Assembly (NCBI GenBank): GCA_051294375.1
Contig: CM119266.1
Span: forward strand, 3,699,530-3,763,529
Direction: 5' to 3'
Source of the DNA: Paraspadella gotoi
Lineage: Eukaryota > Chaetognatha
Length of the DNA: 64,000 bases
Shown: positions 47,385 through 59,313 of the stretch, piece by piece
Position numbering within the stretch: the stretch's first letter is position 1
Layout: each line of letters opens with the position of its first letter
Position numbers and translations under genes: made by a program
The notes under the pieces: generated by a model
The model's database searches: none
Told to the model about the DNA's origin: nothing
What the model saw: only the letters and a program-made list of their open reading frames with translations

Positions 47385-47850
47385 AAACATACTCGAGTGG
47401 ATATTTGCTATTACCACAAAAAGTTTGGCGACTCAGCCAGAGATGCGAACCCGGATGTTACAAGCAACACTCGGAAAACTCGAAGGCCGGCGGTCGGAAG
47501 TGAACTCCGTACCGACCGGCCCCAATCATTGACAGTCAAGACGCATTGCTCTTTGTTCACGAACAAATCGAATCGACTCAACTGGTTGATAGATGCGGCG
47601 CCACAGTTTCAATTGTTCCGCCATTCAAAACAGGAAAAGAGAACGAGGAGCCACAGAGACGAAGTTAAGGCTGCCAATGGTACTACAATCACCTGTACGG
47701 GTACCGAAGTGTACAGGTCCACCTCGGAAGGCGAGTTTTTCCCTTCACTGTCACCGTAGCAGACGTGACCCAACCACTGCTCGGTCTCTGATTTTTCTAG
47801 CCGAGCACTACTTGGCCCCAATCATCGCGATGGGTTTTTATAGACTGATG
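47385..47850 (+). pseudogene. Zinc-knuckle and protease remnant of the gypsy-type element
   Basis: ICYYHKKFGDSARD near 47400 is the start of the short Cys/His knuckle. NWLID near 47580, then AANGTTIT, VADVTQPLLG-like and FLAEHY in shifting frames fit a retropepsin whose catalytic DTG/DSG triplet is corrupted here. Confidence 0.6.
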
Positions 47851-48019
47851 ATTTCAGTAGTATACCAGCGTCTCGTGCCAACAAGCAGCAACCAGTTAGA
47901 ATAAATTTCGTAGACCAGGCCGATGATCCGTACTACAAACTTTTAGATTTCGTACGAAGATCTATGCACCCCCTCATTCAAACCAAAAGATCCAAAACAA
48001 CGGTGTAGTGCGTCATTAT

Positions 48020-48620
48020 ATCCCCACGGACAGGACGCCCAGTTCAATCTCGAGCTCGACGCCTGCCCGAAAAACTCGAAGTCGCTAAGAAAGGAGCTAG
48101 ACAAATTATGTCAATAGGCATAGCCAGGCGCGCAAAAATGAATGGGCATCCCCTCTTCTTGTGGTTAATAAACCTGACGCGGCCACCGCGTCTGTGGCGA
48201 CTTCCGCCGCCTAAACAACGCCACAATCGATGACAAGTATCCTGTCAAAACCGCTGAATGATTTTATTCCAACCTAAGTGGCAAACGCGTTTCAGCAAGA
48301 TCTATTTATTAAGGGCTATCACCAAATCCCGGTGGCAGAACAAGACGTGGAGAAAACCGGCGTGATAACCCCTTTTGGATTATTTGTCTTTCCCCGTACA
48401 CCATTTGGATTAAAACGCCGGCCAAGATTTTCAGCGTTTAATGGATGAATCTTGGACGGCCTCCCTTATCTCTTCGTCTATATCGACGACATACTCGTCG
48501 CCTCGACAATCACCAGGAGCACAAGCAACACCTCCGCGAGGTGTTCGACCGTCTCCATCAAAACGGATGGTTGTCAATAGACAAAAATGTGTCCTCGGAA
48601 GTCAGAGCTAGAATTTCTAG
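48020..48620 (+). pseudogene. Reverse transcriptase remnant of the gypsy-type element
   Basis: In order, with frame changes: KNEWASPL, LLVVNKPD, DDKYPVKT, YHQIPVAEQDVEKTGVITPF, PFGL and YIDDILVAS (the YxDD catalytic box, near 48480). Several frameshifts and stops. Confidence 0.8.
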
Positions 48621-48818
48621 CTACCGATAAATGCAAACGGCATCTCCCCACTTCCTGACCGAGTAGCGCCGTCAACGCCAACACGCCTCCTACAACGATA
48701 AAAGAATTACAGCGCTTCCTCGGATGATAAATTATTACAGGAATTCATCCCGAGGTCGGCTCATCACTTATATCACTTTTCGAGGCACTTAAATCCAAAC
48801 GAAACCTCGATCACTCCA

Positions 48819-49310
48819 ATGACAGAAGAGTGTCAGAACTCTTTTATCGCTATCAAAAAAGCACTAGCAGAAGCCACAATGCTTTGTCACCCCCACCAAA
48901 CGCCTCGCTTCAATCACCTCCGACGCATCAAATACTGCTATCGGAGCAGTATTAGAACAAAGAGGCCCACGTGTTGGGAACCACTATCATTCTTTTCTGG
49001 CAAAACTCCAGAAGAGTCAGCAACTGTGGCCTCCGTTTCGACGCGAGCTATGGCGGCATGGCGAGCAGTGAGACATTTTAAAACAATGATCGAGGGCAGA
49101 AAGTTTACTTTATACACGGATCATAAATCATTAGGTGCCAGGCTCTCGCCAAAAAAATCAAGAGCCACACACGGACCGGCAAACATACAACTCGCCGGGA
49201 ATGCCGGAGTATACGACAGACATACAGTACTCGCAGGCAAGGCGAACGTTGTCGCAGGACTCACCTCTCTCGGCAAACGCCTACACAAGTCAACGAGCCC
49301 GAGGACCTGA
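48819..49310 (+). pseudogene. RNase H remnant of the gypsy-type element
   Basis: The longest surviving frame, 163 residues. It keeps FFSGKTPEES, AVRHFKTMIEGRKFTLYTDH and LAGKANVVAG, the typical order in gypsy RNase H, but its ends are out of frame with the neighbouring domains. Confidence 0.75.
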
Positions 49311-49639
49311 TCCTCATTTCCTTCCCCCTCCCCCTCGTTGCCCTGTCCCCCACCCTCCTCCTCTCTTCCCTCTTTTCTCTGCCCCTTAAAAACCTTTCCC
49401 CCCCAATTATCGCCTCATCGACAAGCGAAATCCCTGCTGAAAAAACGTGAAAACCTCGGACATCATCGCCGCTTCAATTCTCCAGCACGGAATCGAAATC
49501 TGCAAAAAAGAATGGCGCTCGACCAACCGTTTGGACGCTGAATATCAGCGCATTTAGCAACGGACGCCGCGTCCGGGCTTCAGCTTCCGTCGAGTCCCCC
49601 ATCGGCGAAACATCGATCACAGTGGACGTCAGGCCAACG

Positions 49640-50700
49640 GCCCGCCACGCCCATTTGTGCCATACGCTTTGGCGACGACGGCGATTTTCGAAACAGTGCA
49701 TAATTTAGGCCATCCCGGAATAGATCAACCGCCAAAGGCCATCTGTGAAAAGTTTCGTTTGGCCACGATTCGCTCAGACGTCTACCAAATGGGCTCGCGA
49801 ATTGCCTCAGTGCCAACGCGCCAAGCGTCACGAAAAACCACCGTGCGAAATTGGCACATTCGAACTCCCTGATCGACGTTTTCTCCCATCTCCACAGTCG
49901 ACATTCGTTTCCCTTCCCCCTTCTCTAAACGGATTCCCAATTATGTCCTCACAGCGGTGGATCGTTTACTCGTTGGCCAGGGCGAATCCCCATGAAGGAT
50001 ATCTCCGCCAAAAACGGTTCATCGACGCCTTGCGTTCATGATGGATCTCGTCCTTTGCGTCCCATCAACAGTTACAACGCCCGCGGTTCACAATTCTATC
50101 AGAAACGTGGAAACAACTGCTCTCATCTTGGGGAATCCGTCACTGCCCTACTACTCCTTATCATCCCCAATCAAACGGCCTGGTTGGAACGTTTCCACCG
50201 CCGTTTTAAAGGAATCGTCTAATCCGCCCTCGGCGCGGACGGTCGAGGGAGATTGGTACTGGAAACTCCCTGCGCATTTACTAGCGCGCATTTCGGTACA
50301 ACCCTCAAACCCGACGTGGGGGCATCCCAGCGGAGCTCGTATACGGGGGAAGCAATCGCCGTCCCAGGAGATTTGGTTTCGCCCAAAAACCGAAGTGAAC
50401 CGAGGAACGCCTACAGCGACGCCGCCACGCTTAAATTAATTTGAGCCTCGAGGTTGCCGATTACAGCCAGTTCCAACGTTCAACGCATCGACAACCCTCA
50501 CGTTCAACTACCCGACGCCCTCGCCACGGCCTCTCACGTTTATGTTCGGCGGAGGGGGCGGTGCGGCCACGAGTCTTTTTCCCGCCGTACCTCGGCCCTT
50601 TCCGCGTCGTCTCTCGCGATGACTAACCTTTCGAATACGAAAGTCCAAGGTCGAGGCGTCGAAATATCAACAATTAGCGCGACTTAAACCGGCCTACGAG
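49640..50700 (+). pseudogene. Integrase remnant of the gypsy-type element
   Basis: ETVHNLGHPGID and a Cys pair of the zinc-binding N-terminus, then fragments of the catalytic core (GSQFYQK with the second catalytic Asp region, YHPQSNG and LERFHRRFK around the catalytic Glu) in different frames, and a C-terminal LKPAYEGD-like end near 50690. Frameshifted throughout. Confidence 0.7.
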
Positions 50701-50704
50701 GGAG

Positions 50705-52060
50705 ACGGACGACGCAGAGACGCTTGCCAGCGCCTCCACGTACGCCTTCACCGCCTCCCTCGCCTCCTCCGCCCCGCGCCGCCGACCCGGCTGGCGGACT
50801 CGCAGCGCCCGTCCGGACATCTGAGAATATTGAGATCGAAGCTCACGAAGAACTTCGTCCGCCTCCTCCTCCTCCTCCTCCTCCTCCTCCTCCTCCTCCT
50901 CCCCTCTCAACTTCTTCCTCCCACCTCCCCGCTCACCCACAGCCCCAAACGTCGACTCAATTAATCGATTTCGCCCTCTAAAATCAAAATAAACAAACCG
51001 GGCGAAAACATAAACAAAAAGTAAACAAACGGTAACGCCGATATTCCGGAAACGAAAGCAATCTGAAGAAATAACGACGCCACGCGGAACGCCAGAGGCT
51101 CCTAACTACCTCTCCCCACCGTTCCCCATCCCTCCCCCATTTCTCCCCCCCCTAATCGCCTGATCACCTTTTCAAACCAACACCCGAAACTTTTATTTCC
51201 GCGCGAAAAAAGCTAATCGCCAAATCGGATTAATAGCGCGATTCAGCATTCATATGCCCAGTATTAAGGCATTCTACTGCCAGCAACATTTCCCAGCCAA
51301 CCGAAACGGAAAATTTCTCCATCGATTGAACGGCGTCCCAGTCAATTCCACAATTATCTCCTTATCTAAAAACTGTCTCAACCTTTCAAAAGAACTTTAA
51401 ACCTCTTTTACATTCGTTTTTATGATTTCCATTTTTCCTTCGTATTATAAGTAAATCAATTATATATCAATTTAAAGTCGTCAATTAGTTTTTACTAATT
51501 TATTTCTAACTTGTAAATATTTATTTAATGAATCAATCAAATCGGCGAAGTTTTTCACGCGAAACAAAATCGTCAAAGTTATTATCAACAAAACTAATTA
51601 TTCCTTCGAAATCATCAAATAATCTCTCTCTTTTTTTTTTTTNNNNNNNNNNNNNNNNNNNNNNNNNNNNNNNNNNNNNNNNNNNNNNNNNNNNNNNNNN
51701 NNNNNNNNNNNNNNNNNNNNNNNNNNNNNNNNNNNNNNNNNNATATCTGCAAGGTTTTTTGAAAATCCGAGTTTAGCTTCTCGGTCTAATTAAAACAGGT
51801 TTCAAAACTGATCGCGAAGAAAAGGATCTGGACCAATCACCGTCGGTGATTATCTTTTCAACCAATCAGGAGTCGCGATCCTAAATGCGGGAGGGTCGAC
51901 AAGTCGGCGAGAATGTCGAGAGTGACTGGAGCTTCTGGAGTCTGACTTGAATAGTGGAACCATCAATCAAGTCGTTGTGATGTGATTCGTGAAGAGCAAA
52001 GAATCACAGAATTCGGGAGACATGATCAGATCCGTCTCAAATATCAAAAGCAAACACGTT
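50705..52060. other. Intergenic with proline-codon repeat and 100-N gap
   Basis: (CCT)n at 50862-50900, then sequence that could include the 3' LTR of the gypsy-type element but has no recognisable pair. N run at 51643-51742. No gene. Confidence 0.5.
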
Positions 52061-52069
52061 TTTTTAAAC

Positions 52070-52380
52070 ATAATTGACAGACATTGTTATGATTCTTTCA
52101 TTTCGTTGTGTTTTGAATTTAGGAAAAAAGTTTTTAGTGTGCAACAACGATTTTATTATTATAGATAGATCGGACAAGTTTCGACTCTGTATTCGCTGAA
52201 GAAGACTGACGAACGGACGGACGGACGGACGGACATCATTTTTTTTGCATAATTTATCATAATTCGATGTTCTGACATGATATAAGTTAGTGCCCGACAA
52301 TATTGAGGGGGCGGACCGACGGACCGACAAAGTGGATTATTGAGTCGGGATCTGCTGAAAGCAGATCCGACTAAAAATTA
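52070..52380 (-). mobile_element. Penelope-like repeat end joined to GTCCGTCC module
   Basis: Read on the minus strand: GGATCTGCTTTCAGCAGATC hairpin, GTCGGTCCGTCGGTCC, GTCCGTCCGTCCGTCC, then GAGTCGAAACTTGTCCG and AAAATCGTTGTTGC to AACACAACGAAATGAAAG. The GAAAC half of a hammerhead is present, but CTGAAGA occurs only on the opposite strand, so no complete ribozyme core. This copy links the hairpin module with the hammerhead family. Confidence 0.6.
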
Positions 52381-52547
52381 TTACAAAATTAAAAAATTAC
52401 AAAATACAATTTAAATCTAAAGGAAAGGGACGGAATTTTTTTCACAATTAAAAGTCTAGAAATTATAAATGTAATTTCGACAGACAATATGACATATGTA
52501 TCAAATTTATCTACATTCATTTTATAATACCTCTTCGGATCCTTCAT

Positions 52548-55500
52548 TTATTCGATCCATCTGTCCATCTTCTCATCCACCCAAATCCGCTCTTCTCCTT
52601 CATCGCACTCCCTGTTGTGTCGCTCCACTAATTCGTTCTCTCGCTCCAGCCAATCAGCGACCAGCTCCTCCAGGTCCGGTCTCCACTCGCTTCTGGATCC
52701 ATCAAAATCCACGAATCGTCTTCCGTCGAAGAAGCAGCCATCGGGAAGCGGTCGCGTCGCTGCGACGAGGCGTTGGATCTCCTTCAACTCTTTCGTCGAG
52801 ATGTTAGATCGAGTCAACAGCTGGCGCGGCGACGTTGCGGCTGAGAATTTGATGCAGCGACGAACGAGGTGAATCAGGTTAGACTCTTGAAGACGCGTTC
52901 CGGCGAAAAGGAGATAAGAATCGTCGGATCTTGAGGCCGACGAAGAATTGGAATGATCCGCGGATGTTTGAGAGGAATTCTGGTCATTCTGTGACCCCCT
53001 TGGTGGCGGAGGTCGTGGAGTTAAGGAAATCGTTCTTGCGACCTCCGCATTATCGGATTCTTTCAAGTAAGAAATAAAATTGGCGCCGGCGCCAAAATTG
53101 ACGCAGATTCGTCGTCCATCGGCGTCGCGAATTTCGCCAAAGACCAAAAATATTTGTGCCTCGTTTTCGTCTCGTGAATTAAAATATCTCAATTCGATCT
53201 TCAACTTATTTCGATCGATGAGAGCAAAAGTTTTGACGAGAATTTTGAAGACACGTTGGGATTTCCGGACATGAGCGTCGACGGACTGCCCGACATCCTC
53301 CTCTCTTGCCCGCCACCATCCTGGCCTCGTCAAGTGTCGGTCACGTATCATCTTCGTCGAATTAAATTCGTTGTCGGTCGAGAGAAGTCGGTCAAAGTCG
53401 GCCTCACGAGTCACGTGACCGAGTGGAGCGAGGATTTGATTGGCTGAAGGATTAAGGCGGCGGAAGAAAGTCTGAAGAGAAAGAAGGAAATTGATTGGTT
53501 GGTTGATTGGTGGAATCGATTTAACAATCAATGCATCCATTAATTATTAATAATAAGGATCCCGTCAAGCTGTGATTCATATAAATACGAACGAATTTGA
53601 AATAACGGCTTAAAGAAAGGCAATGGGGGCAAGTACCTACGTGGAAAAGGCTCAATATTAACTTTCATTATCCTAACTTCTATTTATTTATTATTTATCT
53701 ATTATTTATTAAATATTTTTAAAATTTTACCCTCCAAAAGAATTTGGGATTTGGCCGCATCAAACCTATGAAATTGGTACAACCAACATAAAAATTATCC
53801 ATTCATTTAATAAATAAGCTAACTTGCCCCTAACTTTAGACAGGCTTTGGTGGTTTTAGGCCTCCATCACTCTTACAAGAAAATGACATAGCAGGTCCCT
53901 GCAGGCTTTCAATCAAGACTGGAACCGTAAAACTGATATATTGTCACAAAAAGTCTTAAAGTTTTTTAATAAAAAATCTCTATCGACATTGAAATTATTA
54001 TTAATTGCTTGAAAGTTAGTTTCTATATTGAAAGCAACTACGAAAATACAGTTTTTTTAATCCGGATTTTTATCAGGCTCGATATTGATTCGGTGAGCTT
54101 CTTTGTGACGACGTCGTCGTCGTCGTCGTCGTCGTCGTCGGCGTCACACATTTTTATATAAAAACTACTACGCTTTTATAGTTTTGGCTGGGATTTTTTT
54201 TTAAATAAAAATTATTATAAATTACAAAAGTTTTATAAAAGTGTGCGATGATAGTAAGTTAAAAATTTAGATATGGCTTCTCATCTTGAAATAGCTCTGA
54301 AATTTTCATATTACATTTGGATTCAAGTATTTTTTGTTTGAATTTCCACTTCATTATGATTTACTGCAATATGCAAATGAGATTATAGTACTCAATATAA
54401 TATCCAAATTAGTATATAGAAATGCTTTAATCTAATTTACATATTGCAGTATATAATATTGAAGATGAAATTCAAAAAAAATTTTAAATCTATAATAAAA
54501 ATGGAAAATCAAAGGACCTTTTTAATGCGAAGCTATATCTTAATTTTAATACAAATAAAATAAAATCTTTTACAAGCTATGATTGGAAAAAATTGTAAAA
54601 ATTTCCAATTGTAAAAACCAAATTTGAACATTTTTTCCCTTTCTTTTATTTCTTTAAATTATAAATAATGAGCGGCTGTCCACTGTCGTGTATTATTTTT
54701 CGGTGTTTAACGATATTTTTTTGTGCATCACTCCAGTTTAAACGCGGTGTAACATTGACTCTCACTACTGTAAGATAATTCTCTTACCCTAGCTTCCTCC
54801 ATTTTTATTCCATCCGCCACTCCGGTTATAATTATATCATTCACGAATCCTCGTCCACACGTCTCAACGATGGAGGGCAAGATCCGGCGACCTTCCGCCT
54901 CAACGATCCGGCGACCTTCCGCCTCTACGATCCGGCGGACCTTCCGCCTCAACGATCCGGCGACCTCCGCCCAACGATCCGGCGACCCTCCGCTTTCATA
55001 CGATCCGGCGACCTTCCGCCTCAACGATCCGGCGACCCTCCGCCCCGACGTTCGACCAGAAAAGATTTTCTGGATTAACGCAAACGACGACGCGAGAGAT
55101 AATCATCCGGGGACGAATCTCCGTATGAAATTGGAAGGAACGGATGACGTCCGGTCCTGAGACAAAACCCGGAACGGTGACGATGGCGCGCTTAATGACG
55201 CCGGCGGAGGAAACGCCGTGACGCCGCTGAATGGACTTAGCGATCGATGACAATAAACGACGAAAATCAGGGACGGAGAAGGGCGAGGTCTCGGAGGCGC
55301 AGTGGACGATCCACTGGACGTTTTCGCTAGTGAGGGATGTGATGTTGGAAGCGAAGTTTTCCTTGAAGCTTCGGTCTCCCAGGATCCTTCAAGGAAAACT
55401 TCGCTTCCAACATCACATCCTCACTGCGCGAAAACGTCCAGTGGATCGTCCACTGCGCCTCCGAGACCTCGCCCTTCTCCGTCCCTGATTTTCGTCGTTT

Positions 55501-58500
55501 ATTGTCATCGATCGCTAAGTCCATTCAGCGGCGTCACGGCGTTTCCTCCGCCGGCGTCATTAAGCGCGCCATCGTCACCGTTCCGGGTTTTGTCTCAGGA
55601 CCGGACGTCATCCGTTCCTTCCAATTTCATACGGAGATTCGTCCCCGGATGATTATCTCTCGCGTCGTCGTTTGCGTTAATCCAGAAAATCTTTTCTGGT
55701 CGAACGTCGGGCGGAGGGTCGCCGGATCGTTGAGGCGGAAGGTCGCCGGATCGTGAAAGCGGAGGTCGCCGGATCGTTGGGCGGAGGTCGCGGATCGTTG
55801 AGCGGAAGGTCGCCGGATCGAGAGGCGGAAGGTCGCCGGATCGTTGAGGCGGAAGGTCGCCGGATCTTGCCCTCCATCGTTGAGACGTGTGGACGAGGAT
55901 TCGTGAATGATATAATTATAACCGGAGTGGCGGATGGAATAAAAATGGAGGAAGCTAGGGTAAGAGAATTATCTTACAGTAGTGAGAGTCAATGTTACAC
56001 CGCGTTTAAACTGGAGTGATGCACAAAAAAATATCGTTAAACACCGAAAAATAAAATTAAAGATTTAAGATTCATTTTAAAAAATCGTAAAAAGAATAGG
56101 ATCGAGCCTCCTTCAATGATAACCAAATATTGATGCGATGATAACCCAAATGATTGATGCGATGATAACCAAAATATTGATGCGATGATAACCAAATCAT
56201 TGATGATGATAATAACCAAATGGTTGATGCGATGATATCATTCATTTGATACGATGATAGTCATTCATTGATGCGATGATAGTCATTCATCGCGGAATAA
56301 TGGCGATAATAAAAGTTTTTAAAAGGAAAAAAATAATATTTTTAAAAAAAAACGACCACGCAAGAGATCGTACAGAGAAGAGAAGAGAGAGACAGAAAGA
56401 GAAGAGAAAGACAGACAGAGAGAGAAAGATAGCTGGACACTGTCCAGTGGAACAGGCCGCTCATTATTTATAATTTAATAAAGAAAGGGAAAAAATGTTA
56501 CANNNNNNNNNNNNNNNNNNNNNNNNNCCGAAGACGAGAGTGAGATGAATCTTGTTGGAGTCGAGTGGGTTGTCGAGAATCTGCATGGTGGATGTTGAAG
56601 AGGTTTTAAGATTGGAATGCAAAAGATTATGATCGACTGGCAGCGACGAAGAATCGAGATTAAAAGAAAAAAGAAAATGAGAAAGAAATTGATCAAGATT
56701 TCGAAATTTTGCAGAGAGACAAAGAAAACTGGACTGTGATTCCTTAGCCCTCGCATCCGCCCTCAAACGCAACCATCCCAACGCCTCTTCAGATGCAGTT
56801 GAGAGATTGTCTCTAAACTCTAAAACTTTCTCTGCATCCAGTTGACGAAATCTCGGCTCAGCTTCGTTGCGAAATCGTCTGCTGGCGTCCGAGTCTTCGA
56901 CGCCAGAGACAAATAGATAGATGGAATTGATCCTCGAACGCAATTCGATCGGAAGACGATGACTGACCGACTCTTTGAAGGAAAGACTCATCCCCAAATC
57001 GTCCGTCCGCTTTTCGATCTTCGCTTCAATTCTGACGATCGATTCTAAATTCACTTGGATTTTTCCTAATCGATCGTTAAAGAAGACAAGACGATCGGCG
57101 TTAAAGGAAACGTGGACACGAATGGGCGTGTCTCCTTCGGCCGGCCACGCCTCGGCAACGTTGAAGAGAACGTCTCGTTTGACTAAAACGCCGGAAGAGG
57201 GCGCGGTTAAAGGGAGACGCCACGAAAGGAAACGCGGTACGTGACTCGTGACGGAGAGAAAAGTGACGTTGTTTGTCGCGTTGTCAATGGCGACGGCGGA
57301 ATCGATAAAAGTCTCTGCAAAAGCGATGGAACCTAAGAGGCGATTGTCTGGAGATTTAATGTCGAAAATGATGAGAGAGATTCGCTTGAAAGAAGAAACG
57401 AAGAGACCTGATCGTAATAAAGAGAACAAAGTCAGTTTGATACTAAAGGTAAGTTTATTTCAAATAATTTGATACTAGGGAATGTCCCCCCAAAAAATAA
57501 AATCGAGTGTTATATTCTTTACTTTATTTTTTTAATGTTTTACATACAATTTTAGTTAATCTTATTCTTAAACATATTTTTATTCTTATTTGACCAGCTT
57601 TGTAATTTTCACTTTAATTCTTTTTTTTGGTCATTATTATTTGACTGGCTTCTATCTTCTCTTGACTGGCTTCTATCTTCACTACCTTCAGGAAGTTCAA
57701 AGATTTCCCCATTCGGTCGCAGACCCTCAAGACGGAATTCCCAAGAGGCCAGACTCGCCAACGCCTCGTCGACGGTGGACCGTGCGGAGATGACAGATTT
57801 AGAGGCGACGTAAGAGTTAATGGCGGCGAAAGTGGTTTCCATGGCAACGGAATAGAGACGTAAAAGCGTCGTAGCGTCACGAAGTTTATCGTCGTCATCA
57901 TCATCGTCGTCGTCGGTCCAACTCTTGTGCAGGAAGTACGTCCGCGTCGCCGAAATGTTTGTCAAAGGTTCGACGCAATTAACGATGAAGTGGAGGGCGC
58001 CTTCAGCCGAGAGAGAATTTTCTATTGCTCCGGACATCTCCGCCTCTCTTCCTTTCATTCTCTTCAATAATCTCTCTCTCTCTGTATTTCTTCCAAAACA
58101 AACAAAAGGCTCATCCAAGACAACCTCGTCCGCTCTTCCCAACTTCCCAAAGGCCGAGTAGGTCGTCAACACGGCCTCAAGCTCGTGTTCGACGACCCGC
58201 TTCGGCTCTCCACGCCCCCTCAGATCGATGAGACTGCCGAGTGCCTCCATCTGGCGGCTAAAGGTTGACATCTCTCTTCGAAGTCGGTCGCAGACGTCGA
58301 GTGGATCCACGACGGCGAAGACTTTATCCTTCAAGACAGAAGACACATCAATGACTTGGTGACGAAGAGTAAAGAAGCCGAGACTCGACCCCGCGACATC
58401 TTCGATCGCAAAGGCCTGAATCAGCGGCCATCTTTCGATCATCATTGGATCAAACTTTGTCCTTGTCGATCGATTTGGGACAAAGAAAGAAAAGCCAACG

Positions 58501-59313
58501 AAGCTGCAGCCTTTGAGCATCGATTTAAAGGCGCGAATCTTGAATTCCTCTGCTGCGTCAGGATCAGCGGCGGCGGCTGCGGCGTCGAGAGAGTGGACCA
58601 CGATGTCGGGCCATCCTGTCGTAAGGCGGAAGACAGCGTCGGCAGAGCGGCAGCCGACGCCACAGTAGATGTGTACAGAGTCGGGACGAAGGACGAGAAT
58701 GAAATCGTCGTCGTCATAATCGTCGTCGTCGTTCGTCTGCGGATAAAATATTTATTTAAATTTAAACAAAATATTTAAAATAGATAAACACTACGTCACG
58801 GTTATAGTCTTAGTCTTCGCTGCTCGGAAAAAAGAATTTGTCATTTAAGCTTTTTAACTTTTTACTTCGTCTTCTCTGTTCAGATTTAGACTATATTACA
58901 TAATCTTTTAAATTTTGAAAGAACATTTCCAAATATTAACTGAATTATAAATAAATTCTTTTAAAATCATCGCAAAAAAATTATTATTGTTTTATTTTTT
59001 CCTTAATAAAAATGAACTTTTGTATTTAAAAAAGTAATGAATTTTCATAATTTAATGCAAAAATAATTTTTGAATTTACTTCAATTCAAATTAAACATTT
59101 GACCTCGATTTTCCTCGCGTCGTTTTTGAAGGCGTCGAGCAGAAGAAAGTTGACGAAGAAGTTGGAGGCTTCGTTGAAGGATCCGTCGATTCCGAGAATG
59201 AAGACGACTGCATCGGGAGTCGGACCCTTGGAGTAGTTCGTCGGAGAAAAGATCTCCTTTCTGGCCAAACGAAGGCGCCCCAGGGAAACGTGCCACAAGT
59301 CTGTCTCCTTCAT
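52548..59313 (-). CDS. DNAAF9: DNAAF9 (Shulin / C20orf194) ortholog, disrupted by inverted duplication
   Basis: DNAAF9/Shulin is a cytosolic factor that packages and holds outer-arm dynein closed for delivery to cilia. Exons on the minus strand: 59313-59104 (DAVVFILGIDG), 58736-57686 (DAAEEFKIRAF, ERWPLIQAFAIEDV), 57407 to the N gap at 56527 (IAFAETFIDSA, VPRFLSW, ending in LVFG), then a copy within 55367-54788 (KENFASNITSL, KRAIVTVPGFV, PSIVETCGRGFVNDI) and 53471-52548 (NPSANQILAPLGHVTR, NSTKMIRDRHLTRPGWW, PLPDGCFFDGRRFVDF, stop). Phases agree at 59104/58736, 57686/57407 and 54788/53471. The LVFG...LPGS continuation of exon 3 is present only at the tip of the wrong-strand arm near 55375-55390, so the model breaks at the gap. 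An eight-residue repeat inserted after NPENLFW shifts frame between copies. The first ATG fits, but an earlier short exon is possible. Confidence 0.82.
54875..55040 (-). repeat. 24-bp minisatellite within DNAAF9 exon 4
   Basis: About six imperfect units read GRRIVEAE on the minus strand between NPENLFWSNV and ILPSIVETCG. The mirror copy lies at 55705-55870. Unit deletions differ between the arms and break the frame in each. Confidence 0.85.
56105..56290. repeat. TTGATGCGATGATAACCAAA-type tandem repeat
   Basis: Seven or more imperfect copies of a unit of about 20-30 bp, confined to the extra segment of the right arm of the inverted duplication. Confidence 0.8.

Larger units (their letters stand above)
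46066..50700 (+). mobile_element. Degenerate Ty3/gypsy-type retrotransposon
   Basis: GC-rich island with remnants in canonical order: gag, CCHC-like knuckle, aspartic protease, reverse transcriptase, RNase H, integrase. Every part is broken by frameshifts and stops. ACTGGTGAGGCCC at about 46069 resembles the primer-binding-site context of this group. I could not match a 5' and 3' LTR by eye; a 100-N gap lies 0.9 kb downstream at 51643-51742. The integrase-before-LTR order and motif style indicate Ty3/gypsy, not Ty1/copia. Confidence 0.8.
54628..56502. repeat. Large inverted duplication of DNAAF9 exon 4
   Basis: Left arm 54628-55367 and right arm 55385-56502 are reverse complements with a few substitutions and one extra segment (56056-56440) in the right arm. 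The centre near 55376 holds CGGTCTCCCAGGATCC. The right arm ends exactly at the N gap (56503-56527) beside DNAAF9 exon 3. Either a real palindrome or an assembly or read artefact. Confidence 0.88.

Noticed and set aside
52168-52215. Hammerhead candidate at CGGACAAGTTTCGACTC
   Set aside because: The GAAAC half is on the minus strand while CTGAAGA is on the plus strand, so the two halves cannot form one ribozyme.
55231-56019. Separate plus-strand gene inside the inverted duplication
   Set aside because: The plus-strand frames are the mirror copy of DNAAF9 exon 4. There is no independent start, stop or splice context.
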